Assembly: GCA_934279105.1 (NCBI GenBank)
Contig: CAKQWR010000046.1
Span: forward strand, 1 to 12,367
DNA from: an uncultured Oribacterium sp.
Lineage (GTDB): Bacteria > Bacillota > Clostridia > Lachnospirales > Lachnospiraceae
Length of the DNA: 12,367 bases
Direction: 5' to 3'
Shown here: piece by piece, positions 1 through 7,503 of the stretch
Layout: every line of letters begins with the position of its first letter
Numbering within the stretch: the first letter of the stretch is position 1
Program-made: the position numbers and the translations under genes
Notes under the pieces: model-generated
What the model was told of the DNA's origin: nothing
The model's input: only the letters and a program-made list of their open reading frames with translations
The model's database searches: none

Positions 1-1557
1 GAAATCGAGGTGGGCTTCCCTGCAGCATCCCAGATCGAGTATGACTTCCTGCGTCAGCTGATCGAGCGGAAGATGATTCCGGATGATGTCACGGTGCAGG
101 TGCTCGTACAGTGCCGTGCAGAGCAGCTGGAGCGGACCTTCGACTGTCTCGCCGGACTGAAGCAGGCCATCGTTCATATTTATAACTCCACCTCTGTTCT
201 TCAGAGAGATGTGGTATTCCATAAGGGAAAGCAGGAAATCATCGACATCGCACTTACCGGAACACAGCTGGTGAAGAAGTATGCGAACGACTTCCCTGGC
301 AAGATCCGCCTCGAGTATTCACCGGAGTCCTTTACCGGAACCGAGATGGAGTATGCGGCAGAAATCTGCAATGCTGTACTCGATGCCTGGGAGTGTGGTG
401 AGGGCCGTGAGGTCATCATCAACCTTCCATCGACGGTCGAGATGAACACCCCGAATGTCTATGCCGATCAGATCGAGTATATGTCGAATCATCTCAAGTA
501 TCGGAAGTATGTGACGCTGTCCGTACATCCGCATAACGATCGTGGTGAGGGTGTGGCTTCTACAGAGCTGGCACTGCTGGCTGGAGCAGACCGTGTCGAA
601 GGAACCCTCTTCGGCAACGGTGAGCGTACCGGTAATGTCGACATTCTGACCCTGGCGTACAATATGTTCTCCCATGGCGTCGATCCGAAGCTCGAGCTTG
701 AAGATATCAATGCCATCAAGGAGGTCTATGAGCGCTGCACGAAGATGACGATTCCACCGAGACAGCCATATGCCGGTGCACTGGTATTTACCGCCTTCTC
801 CGGATCCCATCAGGATGCCATCAACAAGGGTGTACAGGCGATGCGCGAGCGTCAGAGCGAAATCTGGGAGGTTCCATACCTTCCGATCGATCCAGCCGAT
901 ATCGGACGGAAGTACGAGCCGATCGTTCGTATCAACAGCCAGTCCGGAAAGGGCGGCGTCGCGTTCGTCATGGATGCACAGTTCGGCTACAAGCTCCCGA
1001 AGGGCATGCAGCGTGAGTTCGCGGATTATATTCAGGCACTTTCCGAGCAGGAGGGCGAGGTATCCCCACAGGAGATCTACGATATTTTCCAGGCCGAGTA
1101 CGTCGAGACGAAGGAACCGATGCACTTCAAGAATCTTCGCACCACCGATACCGAGACCGGCGACGATACCTACACCACGATGGCGACCATCAGCTATCTC
1201 AATCACGGAGATATGCGGAACTTCAGCGGCGTAGGTAATGGACCGATCGATGCGGTGATCGCCGGTCTGTCAGAGGAGCTGAAGATCAAGGTGAAGGTCC
1301 TCGATTACCAGGAGCATGCACTGGGTACCGGCTCGAATGTGAAGGCGGTTTCCTACATTCATCTTCTGGATGTGGATTCCGGTAAGACGAGTTATGGTGT
1401 CGGCCTGAGCTCGAATATCACACGGTCGTCGATTCGTGGACTGTTCAGTGCGGTCAATCGTATGTTCTTCCCGGAGGAAGCAGAGGCGGCCGGAAAGAAG
1501 CGCGTAGAGCAGAAGAAAGCCGGACAGAATCCGCGGGATCTCTTCGGAAATTCATAA
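1..1557 (+). CDS. leuA: 2-isopropylmalate synthase, 5'-truncated by the window edge
   Basis: This enzyme condenses acetyl-CoA with 2-oxoisovalerate to form 2-isopropylmalate, the committed cytosolic step of leucine synthesis. The open frame is already running at base 1 (E-I-E-V-G-F-P-A-A-S), so the GTG at base 10 is internal. Roughly 60-70 N-terminal residues, including the RDGNQ-type active-site segment, lie outside the window. In fragment numbering, the metal-binding HPHNDRG motif has its histidines at 176 and 178, and FGNGERTGN supplies the other metal-ligand asparagine near 206. A C-terminal LeuA regulatory (allosteric, leucine-binding) domain follows from about residue 380, with a GNGPIDA motif near 413. 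The length and lack of gaps match the long (about 555-aa) LeuA class. It stands alone here: the next gene starts 400 bp downstream and belongs to surface polysaccharide synthesis. The family assignment is firm, from the motifs and overall sequence. Confidence 0.95.
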   Translation, partial: EIEVGFPAASQIEYDFLRQLIERKMIPDDVTVQVLVQCRAEQLERTFDCLAGLKQAIVHIYNSTSVLQRDVVFHKGKQEIIDIALTGTQLVKKYANDFPGKIRLEYSPESFTGTEMEYAAEICNAVLDAWECGEGREVIINLPSTVEMNTPNVYADQIEYMSNHLKYRKYVTLSVHPHNDRGEGVASTELALLAGADRVEGTLFGNGERTGNVDILTLAYNMFSHGVDPKLELEDINAIKEVYERCTKMTIPPRQPYAGALVFTAFSGSHQDAINKGVQAMRERQSEIWEVPYLPIDPADIGRKYEPIVRINSQSGKGGVAFVMDAQFGYKLPKGMQREFADYIQALSEQEGEVSPQEIYDIFQAEYVETKEPMHFKNLRTTDTETGDDTYTTMATISYLNHGDMRNFSGVGNGPIDAVIAGLSEELKIKVKVLDYQEHALGTGSNVKAVSYIHLLDVDSGKTSYGVGLSSNITRSSIRGLFSAVNRMFFPEEAEAAGKKRVEQKKAGQNPRDLFGNS

Positions 1558-1561
1558 AGCG

Positions 1562-1819
1562 GATCCGTGTCTGCTGAGAGGCGCCTGTGGGCTGCCAACG
1601 GAAGTCACACGAGTCGACCGCTGAAAAATCAAAATCGAACCCCTTAGAACCAGTTGGTAAACTTTCCATGGCACGCTCCGCAACACGGAGTTTCCATCAA
1701 GGAAACTCCGTCGATTGCGGAGCGCCTACTGGTTCTTAGGGGTTCGATTTTAGATTTTTCCGGCCGCGAGTATTGACTTCCGTTGGCAGCCCACAGGCGC
1801 CTCTCGGCAAACGTGGGTC
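1562..1819. repeat. 258-nt nested inverted repeat (giant imperfect hairpin)
   Basis: Three stems nest inside one another. The outer arms 1562-1606 and 1775-1819 include a perfect 31-bp match (1576-1606 with 1775-1805), then extend outward with one mismatch and several G-T wobbles. The middle arms 1624-1654 and 1728-1760 match except for one inserted T and one A/T mismatch. The inner stem pairs 1674-1683 with 1715-1724, then 1686-1695 with 1701-1710, closing on a 5-nt loop ATCAA. Unpaired internal loops (about 1607-1623 opposite 1761-1774, and 1655-1673 opposite 1725-1727) separate the stems. No open reading frame fits inside it. It could be a MITE-like element, an intergenic repeat family, or a structured RNA read through from leuA. 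The inner part may also stop leuA transcription, but it has no clean T-tract directly after the stem. Confidence 0.85.
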
Positions 1820-1825
1820 GATTTC

Positions 1826-1846
1826 GGAGGATGTGACGAATCCTCC
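1826..1846. other. Short perfect hairpin, 7-bp stem
   Basis: GGAGGAT (1826-1832) pairs perfectly with ATCCTCC (1840-1846) around the 7-nt loop GTGACGA. It lies just outside the giant inverted repeat and upstream of the GT8 promoter. There is no T-tract on either side, so it is not a convincing terminator. Its role is unknown. Confidence 0.5.
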
Positions 1847-1848
1847 TG

Positions 1849-1889
1849 TAAGAAGAAGCGTCGGTAGCGTCATGCGAAGCCTCTTCTTA
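1849..1889. other. Hairpin overlapping the GT8 promoter -35 area
   Basis: TAAGAAGAAGC (1849-1859) pairs with GCCTCTTCTTA (1879-1889) at 10 of 11 positions, around a 19-nt loop. The right arm overlaps the place where a -35 box would lie for the TATAAT at 1907. It could therefore be an operator-like inverted repeat as easily as an RNA hairpin. No T-tract follows. Confidence 0.45.
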
Positions 1890-1912
1890 ATTGCGGAAAA
1901 TTACGCTATAAT
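1884..1912 (+). promoter_or_regulatory. Probable sigma-A promoter of the polysaccharide operon
   Basis: A perfect -10 box TATAAT lies at 1907-1912. The hexamer 17 bp upstream is TTCTTA (1884-1889), a weak -35 matching the consensus at three positions. There is no TG extension. A start near 1919 would leave a leader of about 43 nt before the ATG at 1962. This is the only good -10 box in the gap before the operon. Confidence 0.55.
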
Positions 1913-1946
1913 AATATGAACTATGCGATGATGCGACGTTTTGCGC

Positions 1947-1953
1947 AGAAAGG
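1947..1953 (+). promoter_or_regulatory. Shine-Dalgarno site deciding the GT8 start
   Basis: AGAAAGG sits 8 nt before the ATG at 1962, 5 nt before the ATG at 1959 and 2 nt before the ATG at 1956. The spacing favours 1962, or less likely 1959, as the start. An in-frame TTG at 1941 lies upstream of the site and is ruled out. Confidence 0.6.
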
Positions 1954-1961
1954 CGATGATG

Positions 1962-2936
1962 ATGAATATCGTTTATGCATCGGACGAGGGCTACTGTCAG
2001 CATATGGCGGTGTCGATCGTTTCTCTGATTGAACATAATAAAGGAGAGCAGCTGACCTTCCATATTCTTTCGGATGGGATTTCGATGGAGAAAGAAGACC
2101 AGCTTCGTGCCATGGTTCGTAGCTATGGGAAGAAGATCGTGTTTTATCCGATCGAGCATCTCATGGAGGAGCTGAAGGGACAGATTTATGGGCTGGATAC
2201 CGGACGTTTCCGTATTACGACACTGGCACGTCTTCTGATGGGCTCGATTCTGCCACGGATGGTGACGAAGGCGCTGTACCTCGACTGTGATACGGTGGTG
2301 CTTCGTTCGATCGTGCCGCTTTATCGGCTGCGTCTGGATGACCATATGGTGGCGATGGCGGCGGAACCGACCATTTATCCGGAGGTGAAGGAGCAGATCG
2401 GTCTTACAGAGGAGGATACCTATTTTAATGCCGGTATGGTCCTGATGAATCTTTCAGACTGGCGCCTCGAGGATATGGAGGCGAACTGCTTCGCTTACTA
2501 TAATCAGATGGGCGGTAAGCTTCCGTTTAATGATCAGGATGTGCTGAATCATGTGCTGAAGGGACGGATCAAGCGGGTCGGTCAGACCTATGATTTCATC
2601 ACGAATTACTATTACTTCCGTTATGAGACGCTCTGTGCGAAATCAGCGTCCTTCGCGCTCGGTGAGTCGAAGGAGAGCTTCTCGCTTGCGAAGCATCATC
2701 CGGTGATCGTTCACTATGCGTCAGATGAGCGTCCATGGAATCGCGGTAATCTGAATCATTATACGCGTGCCTATGATAAGTATCTGAAGCTGACGCCGTT
2801 TGCCGGTGCGCCGCGTGTAAAGGGAAAGGAAGCCTATATGGCGCTGTATCATGCGATGAACATCGCGACCTTCCTCTGCCCGCAGGTACGGCAGTATATT
2901 TCGGACAAGTACTATCATGAACAGATTGAAAAATAA
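1962..2936 (+). CDS. Glycosyltransferase family 8 protein
   Basis: This is a GT-A-fold retaining glycosyltransferase of about 324 aa. The family uses UDP-glucose or UDP-galactose to extend a cell-surface glycan (LgtC/GspA-like). The product opens with the family's MNIVYASDEGY N-terminus. It then shows the metal-binding D-C-D triad (residues 108-110, in ALYLDCDTVV), the YFNAGMVLMNL and FNDQDVLN segments, and the C-terminal IVHYASDERPWN motif, where Arg replaces the more common Lys before Pro-Trp. The length is normal for the family. The start at 1962 was chosen from Shine-Dalgarno spacing and domain alignment; ATGs also occur at 1956 and 1959. It is the first gene of a + strand run of five and its 3' end overlaps the next gene by 20 bp, so translation is probably coupled. 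The exact donor and acceptor cannot be read from sequence. Confidence 0.9.
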   Translation: MNIVYASDEGYCQHMAVSIVSLIEHNKGEQLTFHILSDGISMEKEDQLRAMVRSYGKKIVFYPIEHLMEELKGQIYGLDTGRFRITTLARLLMGSILPRMVTKALYLDCDTVVLRSIVPLYRLRLDDHMVAMAAEPTIYPEVKEQIGLTEEDTYFNAGMVLMNLSDWRLEDMEANCFAYYNQMGGKLPFNDQDVLNHVLKGRIKRVGQTYDFITNYYYFRYETLCAKSASFALGESKESFSLAKHHPVIVHYASDERPWNRGNLNHYTRAYDKYLKLTPFAGAPRVKGKEAYMALYHAMNIATFLCPQVRQYISDKYYHEQIEK

Positions 2937-3900
2937 AAAAATACTACTGATCATGCCGTTCTTCTATCACTATGAGGATGCCATCAGGGCGCACCTCGAG
3001 AAGGCCGGGGCGGAGGTCTATCTCGTAGATACGAATATCCATGCCTATGGCTTCGGGAAGAAGCTCGTCATGTTTTATACGAAGGTACTGCGGGATCGTC
3101 TGGTCTTTCGCTATTACCGGAATGCGCTTCGGGAGGTGCCGGAGGTACTGGATGAGGTGATGATCATCAAGGGAACCTGGATGACGGACGAGGTGCTTCA
3201 CTACCTGCAGGCACAGTTCCCGACGGCGGATTTCCGCATTTACCACTGGGACAGTGTTGCGACCTTCCCGGATCAGCTGCGGATCAATCGTTTCTTTACG
3301 AAGATCTATACCTTCGATCCGGTGGACGCGAAGCAGTATGGCTGGATCTATCGTCCGACCTTTTTCGAGGAGGAAATCTGTCACGCGTCCGAGGAGAAGC
3401 GGTATGATTTTCTGCTCATCTGTTCGATGCACACGCGTCGGATGGAGGTGCTTCGGAAGCTGCGGTCGTTCGCGGAGCAGCGAAAGAAAACGCTCTACAG
3501 TTATATTTATGTGCCGCGGTTGCAGTATATCCGTGAAGCCATCTTAAAGCATAATCCGCTCTATGACGGTGCACGTGATGTGCTTCACTTTTCGACGCTT
3601 CCACAGGCGGAGACCTATGCGCTCTATGCGCATACCCGCTGCATCGTGGATTACACCTTCCCACAGCAGAACGGCTTCAGTATGCGGACCTACGATGCCA
3701 TGGGCTGTCGATGTAAACTCATCACGAACAACCCACATGTGAAGGATGCGGATTTCTATGATCCGCAGAATATTTATGTCTATGATCCGGATCACTTCGA
3801 GATTCCGGAAGCGTTTCTGGCAACACCGTATCGTGAGCTTCCGGCTGAAATCTATGATCGTTACAAGCTCGATGGGTTCCTGCAGGAGCTGTTCGGCTAA
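2917..3900 (+). CDS. Probable GT-B-fold glycosyltransferase (capsular/CgeB-like)
   Basis: A soluble 327-aa protein with no signal peptide or membrane segment. It begins with a basic N-terminus and a Rossmann-type strand (KKILLIMPFFYHYED). The central part holds WDSVATFPD and KIYTFDPVDAKQYG (about residues 110-145), then YRPTFF. The C-terminal half has SMRTYDAMGCRCKLITNN followed by DADFYDPQNIYVYD. That 'R-T-y-(E/D)-x-x-g-x-k-l-I-T-n' arrangement resembles the donor-binding half of GT-B glycosyltransferases found in capsule and LPS clusters. The family assignment rests on this pattern and on the neighbours. The start overlaps the GT8 gene by 20 bp in another frame and has only a weak Shine-Dalgarno (GGACAAG), consistent with coupled translation. 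Substrate unknown. It could also be a non-catalytic member of the same fold. Confidence 0.7.
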   Translation: MNRLKNKKILLIMPFFYHYEDAIRAHLEKAGAEVYLVDTNIHAYGFGKKLVMFYTKVLRDRLVFRYYRNALREVPEVLDEVMIIKGTWMTDEVLHYLQAQFPTADFRIYHWDSVATFPDQLRINRFFTKIYTFDPVDAKQYGWIYRPTFFEEEICHASEEKRYDFLLICSMHTRRMEVLRKLRSFAEQRKKTLYSYIYVPRLQYIREAILKHNPLYDGARDVLHFSTLPQAETYALYAHTRCIVDYTFPQQNGFSMRTYDAMGCRCKLITNNPHVKDADFYDPQNIYVYDPDHFEIPEAFLATPYRELPAEIYDRYKLDGFLQELFG

Positions 3901-4013
3901 GCACGGAGGCCGGTTTGTGATCAGAAGCCGTGCGTCCGGTGAAGATGCAGATTCGGAAGCATTGGCCGCAGATCGATGGAAAGCGAGAGATAGAGGGGGA
4001 AAAACAGAAAGCT

Positions 4014-5090
4014 ATGGTTACCGTTCTTTTATGTACATATAACGGGGAAGCGTACATTCGCGCGCAGATACAGTCGATTCTCGACCAGACCGTGCAGGAT
4101 CTGCAGCTGGTCGTGTCGGATGACGGCTCGACGGATGGTACCCTCGCCATCGTCGAGGAGATGGCAGCGGCACACCCTGGGCGTATCACGATCCTGCGGC
4201 AGAATCCGCCGACCGGCAGTGCGCAGCGGCACTTTCTGAAGCTTCTCGTGGAGCGGGCGTACGATGTGCCGAAAACGGGCATCGCATTAAAAGCAAAGCT
4301 GACAGAGAAATCAGTGAAACAAGCGACGGATGCCGCAACGGTGGACGAAACACGAATGCGTGCCGATTACATCATGCTTTCCGATCAGGACGATGTCTGG
4401 CTGCCGGAGAAGGTTGAGAAAACACTGTTCCGCATGCAGGCGCTGGAGGCCGGCTGTCGGGCGGAGGGGGAGGCCAATGCTTCCATCCTGGTGCACTGTG
4501 ATTCACGTATCGTTGATCGGGAGCTTCGCGAGATCGCCCCAAGCTTCGTAGCGTATCAGAAGATGACACCTTCCCGCTGTCATCTGCATCAGCTGCTGGT
4601 GCAGAATAACGTCGTCGGTGGTGCGCTCATGATGAACCGTGCGCTCGCATCGCGCATCACGGAGCTTCCGGAGCATTGTGTCATGCATGATCAGTGGATC
4701 GCGCTCATCGCAAGTGCCTTCGGACACATCGATTTCCTTCCGGAGTCGCTCTACCTGTACCGACAGCACGGGGACAATGTGCTCGGTGCCGGGAAGGGTT
4801 CCCGCATCATGGAGGTCCTCGGGCGATTCGGCATCGGCCGGAAGGACGGAAAAACGAAGGCGGAGATGGATGCACACTCGCAGAGCGTATACCGTGAGAT
4901 GTTTCTGCAGGCTGCGTGCTTCCGTCGTACCTTCGATGCCACGCTTTCCGGACGGCAGAAGAAGCTGCTGGAACAGTTTATGTCGATTCCGAAGAGAAAC
5001 CGGATCGGAAAGATCTATACGATTCTTCGCTATGGATTTACCTATAATTTATTTCACAGGACGGTGGGCGAATGTCTCTTTATCCAGTAA
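4014..5090 (+). CDS. Glycosyltransferase family 2 (rhamnosyltransferase-like) with inserted segment
   Basis: A cytosolic inverting GT-A enzyme that likely adds one sugar to a lipid-linked repeat unit. From Met-1 (MVTVLLCTYNG), the nucleotide-binding DDGSTDGT is at residues 36-43, the metal-binding SDQDDVWLPEK at 123-132, a conserved HDQWIAL later, and LYRQHGDNVLG near the end of the domain. These match the rhamnosyltransferase-type GT2 group. Residues 82-116, between the N-terminal half and the DQDD motif, form a Lys/Thr/Ala-rich stretch that relatives normally lack or have much shorter. The start is uncertain: in-frame GTG (3930) and ATG (3945) codons would add 28 or 23 residues. 4014 was chosen because it abuts the first beta strand, although AGAGGGGG at 3992-3999 is 14 nt away. 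The 113-bp gap before it is the only sizeable gap in the operon. Its end overlaps the next gene by 19 bp. Confidence 0.85.
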   Translation: MVTVLLCTYNGEAYIRAQIQSILDQTVQDLQLVVSDDGSTDGTLAIVEEMAAAHPGRITILRQNPPTGSAQRHFLKLLVERAYDVPKTGIALKAKLTEKSVKQATDAATVDETRMRADYIMLSDQDDVWLPEKVEKTLFRMQALEAGCRAEGEANASILVHCDSRIVDRELREIAPSFVAYQKMTPSRCHLHQLLVQNNVVGGALMMNRALASRITELPEHCVMHDQWIALIASAFGHIDFLPESLYLYRQHGDNVLGAGKGSRIMEVLGRFGIGRKDGKTKAEMDAHSQSVYREMFLQAACFRRTFDATLSGRQKKLLEQFMSIPKRNRIGKIYTILRYGFTYNLFHRTVGECLFIQ

Positions 5091-6052
5091 ATGACATCAT
5101 GGTTTCGGTGTGTGTCGTGACCTATAACCATGCAAAATATATCGGCACCTGCCTCGATCATATCCTCCGGCAGCGTCGGAAGTTCCGCATCGAGATCCTC
5201 ATCCATGATGATGCGTCGACCGATGGCGCACAGGAGGTGATCCGGGCATATCAGAAACGCTATCCGGACATCATCAAGCCGATTCTCCGTGTGGAGAATC
5301 AGTACAGTAAGGGCATCACGAACATTTCCGGTGCCTTTAATTTCCCGCGTGCCGTCGGAAAGTACATCGCGCTGACGGATGGTGATGACTACTGGTGCGA
5401 TGATTATAAGCTGCAGCGCCAGGTGGAGTATATGGAGGAGCATCCGGAGTGTGGCTTCAGCTTTCACTCGGCGAAGGTGGTCAATGAGGATGGTGCCCTC
5501 GTAAATGGGGAGCTTATGCGGCCGTATCACGAGTCCCGTGTGGTTAAACCGGCGGAGCTTGTGGATAAAGCCATCGGCAGTCCCTTCGCGAGCTTCCTGC
5601 TGCGACGTGAAATCGTGGAAAAACTGCCAGATTACTATGTGGATTGCCCGGTCGGCGACCGTCCGCTCGAACTGATGGCGGCGGATTTCGGAGACAGCTA
5701 CTACTTCGATGAGCCGATGAGCGTCTATCGTTTCGGCATTCGCGGCTCCTGGACGGAGACCCAGATGAGTGGGGACTATGTGGAGAAGCAGCAGAAATAT
5801 GCGGCCGATATGTGGAACATGTATCATCGCTTCGATGCAGAAACCGCTGGACGCTTCCATGAGGCCTGTGAACACGCGGGCCGGCGTGTGGAATTCCTGA
5901 CCGCCGTCAACACACGAAACTTCGATGTGATCTATCGGCCGGAAAATGCAGATTTTCTGCAGGAGCTAAGTACGCATGACCGATTCTTCATCAACTTCGA
6001 GCATCGCTTCCCGAAGCTGTATCACGGACTCCGGAGATTATTAAAAAAATGA
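5072..6052 (+). CDS. Glycosyltransferase family 2 protein (capsular type)
   Basis: A 326-aa GT-A enzyme. VSVCVVTYNHAKYI (residues 11-24) and HDDASTDGAQEVI (45-57) form the nucleotide-sugar binding half. ALTDGDDYWCDDYKLQRQ (100-117) holds the metal-binding aspartates, followed by the YMEEHPECGFSFHSAKVV segment typical of capsule and exopolysaccharide GT2 enzymes. No membrane segments are visible, so it should act at the inner face of the membrane. The ATG at 5072 follows AGGACGGTGGG (5058-5068) and overlaps the upstream GT2 gene by 19 bp. A Met at residue 10 is a possible alternative start. Its stop overlaps the flippase start in an ATGA tetranucleotide. It probably adds a different residue of the repeat unit from the other GT2 in the operon, because the two differ through most of their length. 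The sugar specificity cannot be inferred. Confidence 0.9.
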   Translation: MSLYPVNDIMVSVCVVTYNHAKYIGTCLDHILRQRRKFRIEILIHDDASTDGAQEVIRAYQKRYPDIIKPILRVENQYSKGITNISGAFNFPRAVGKYIALTDGDDYWCDDYKLQRQVEYMEEHPECGFSFHSAKVVNEDGALVNGELMRPYHESRVVKPAELVDKAIGSPFASFLLRREIVEKLPDYYVDCPVGDRPLELMAADFGDSYYFDEPMSVYRFGIRGSWTETQMSGDYVEKQQKYAADMWNMYHRFDAETAGRFHEACEHAGRRVEFLTAVNTRNFDVIYRPENADFLQELSTHDRFFINFEHRFPKLYHGLRRLLKK

Positions 6053-7503
6053 CAGAAAATTCATTGAAATCAAAGGTGGTGCATGGCCTCTTCTGGAAGG
6101 GGCTGGAGCAGGGCGGTTCCCAGGGGATCCAGTTCATCGTCGCCCTCGTTCTCGCGCGGCTCATGATGCCGGAGGAGTATGGCACGATCAGCCTCATCAC
6201 CATTTTTATCACCATCGCAAACACCCTCGTGCAGTCCGGCTTTGCAACGGCACTTGTACAGGGAAAGGATGTGGAGGACGAGGACTATTCCTCCGTCTTC
6301 TGGATCTCGATGCTGCTATCGTTCGTGCTGTACATCGCCCTCTTCCTCGGTGCACCGTGGATTGCGGCCTACTTCCGTACGCCGGTCCTCGAAGCGCTCG
6401 TCCGGGTGATGGGCATCGTGCTCTTTCCGGGTGCGGTAGTCTCGATTCAGACCGCCTTTGTCTCCCGGAATCTCCGTTTCCGACAGCTCTTTCAGTCGAC
6501 GATGGTCGCGGTCGTGATCTCCGGTGCCGTCTCCATCGCACTCGCGATGCGGGGGTTCGGTGTCTGGGCGATGGCGGCCCAGCAGATTGTGTATTATTTT
6601 GCACTGATGCTGGTACTGTTTGTGACGATTCGCTGGTATCCTCGAAGGATGATTCGAACGGAACGTCTCCGAAAGCTCTTTTCTTTCGGATGGAAGATTC
6701 TCGTATCCGGGCTGCTCGATACACTGTGGCAGAACATCTACGGTCTCATCATCGGTCGGAAATATACGAGCGCCGATCTCGGTGCCTATAACCGTGGCGA
6801 GCAGTTTCCGAAGATTATTTCGACGAACCTGGCGACCGCGATTCAGTCCGTGCTTCTGCCGGCCTACAGTAAGAAACAGGATGACCCGGAGGCTCTGCAG
6901 CGCATGGCACGCCGCTCCATCCGACTGAGTGCCTTCGTACTGTTTCCGATGATGGCGGGCCTCGCCGCGGTAGCGAAGCCACTGGTGACCCTGCTCCTCA
7001 CGGAAAAGTGGCTCGTGGCTGCACCGTATCTTGTGCTGCTCGCGGTCAGCTATGCGACCTATCCGATTCACATCATTAACCTGCAGGTGATGAATGCGAT
7101 GGGACGCTCCGATCTCTTCCTGAAGCTCGAGATCATAAAAAAAGCACTCGGGATCGTAATCCTGGTGCTTAGTTTACCGCTCGGCATCTGGCCGATGCTG
7201 TTATGGAAGGTGTTTGATGAGTATCTCTGTACCTTCATCAACGCCTGGCCGAACCGGACGCTGATCGGCTACGGACCACTCCGCCAGTGGGCGGACGTCC
7301 TGCCGAGTGGCCTCATCTCCATCGTGATGGGCGTCGTAGTTTATCTGGTGCATCGTCTACCGCTCGGGGTACTCCCGATGTTGCTTCTTCAGATGCTGGT
7401 CGGTGTGATGTTATATCTTTTTCTCTCGCTCCTGTTTAACCGCGAGCCTTTGCAGTATATTTACGGGCTAGCTGCAGGACGTACGCCAGCGTCTGATCGA
7501 TAA
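6049..7503 (+). CDS. Polysaccharide flippase, MOP superfamily (Wzx/TuaB-like)
   Basis: A 484-aa polytopic membrane protein that should translocate undecaprenyl-linked glycan units across the cytoplasmic membrane. The N-terminus (KSKVVHGLFWKGLEQGGSQ) and the following LARLMMPEEYGTISLI segment are the hallmark opening of the polysaccharide-synthesis flippase family. The WQNIYGLIIGRKYTSADLG / AYNRGEQFPKII stretch (about residues 226-262) is characteristic of the WzxC/TuaB branch. Twelve or more hydrophobic segments can be picked out, and the length is normal. Translation probably couples to the upstream GT2 gene through the ATGA overlap at 6049-6052, with CGGAG at 6032-6036. It is the last gene of the + operon. 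Its final 68 bp overlap the 3' end of the opposing GT2 gene, and a terminator follows 16 bp after the stop. Confidence 0.92.
   Translation: MTENSLKSKVVHGLFWKGLEQGGSQGIQFIVALVLARLMMPEEYGTISLITIFITIANTLVQSGFATALVQGKDVEDEDYSSVFWISMLLSFVLYIALFLGAPWIAAYFRTPVLEALVRVMGIVLFPGAVVSIQTAFVSRNLRFRQLFQSTMVAVVISGAVSIALAMRGFGVWAMAAQQIVYYFALMLVLFVTIRWYPRRMIRTERLRKLFSFGWKILVSGLLDTLWQNIYGLIIGRKYTSADLGAYNRGEQFPKIISTNLATAIQSVLLPAYSKKQDDPEALQRMARRSIRLSAFVLFPMMAGLAAVAKPLVTLLLTEKWLVAAPYLVLLAVSYATYPIHIINLQVMNAMGRSDLFLKLEIIKKALGIVILVLSLPLGIWPMLLWKVFDEYLCTFINAWPNRTLIGYGPLRQWADVLPSGLISIVMGVVVYLVHRLPLGVLPMLLLQMLVGVMLYLFLSLLFNREPLQYIYGLAAGRTPASDR

Noticed and set aside
319..1206. Long open frame antisense to leuA (295 codons)
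   Set aside because: It lies opposite a clearly conserved enzyme, and its product is a His/Arg/Ile-rich mirror of leuA codon bias with no domain, promoter or ribosome site.
1773..1778. TTGACT resembling a -35 box inside the right arm of the giant hairpin
   Set aside because: The hexamer 17 bp downstream is GC-rich (GGCGCC), so there is no -10 partner.
1558..1961. CRISPR array, tRNA or riboswitch in the largest gap
   Set aside because: There are no direct repeats with spacers, no cloverleaf with a plausible anticodon arm, and no known riboswitch core. The structure present is inverted, not directly repeated.
3901..4013. Possible small gene or extended N-terminus before the first GT2
   Set aside because: The in-frame extension (from 3930 or 3945) has no recognisable conservation and no well-spaced ribosome site. 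The GGAGG at 3905-3909 leads into a frame that ends at 4042.
5054..5875. Long open frame antisense to the second GT2 (273 codons)
   Set aside because: The sense-strand GT2 motifs are intact. The antisense product shows no recognisable domain and is explained by third-position bias.
6316..7071. 251-codon - strand frame opposite the flippase
   Set aside because: It has low-complexity charged composition and no membrane or domain signature. The flippase on the + strand is unmistakable.
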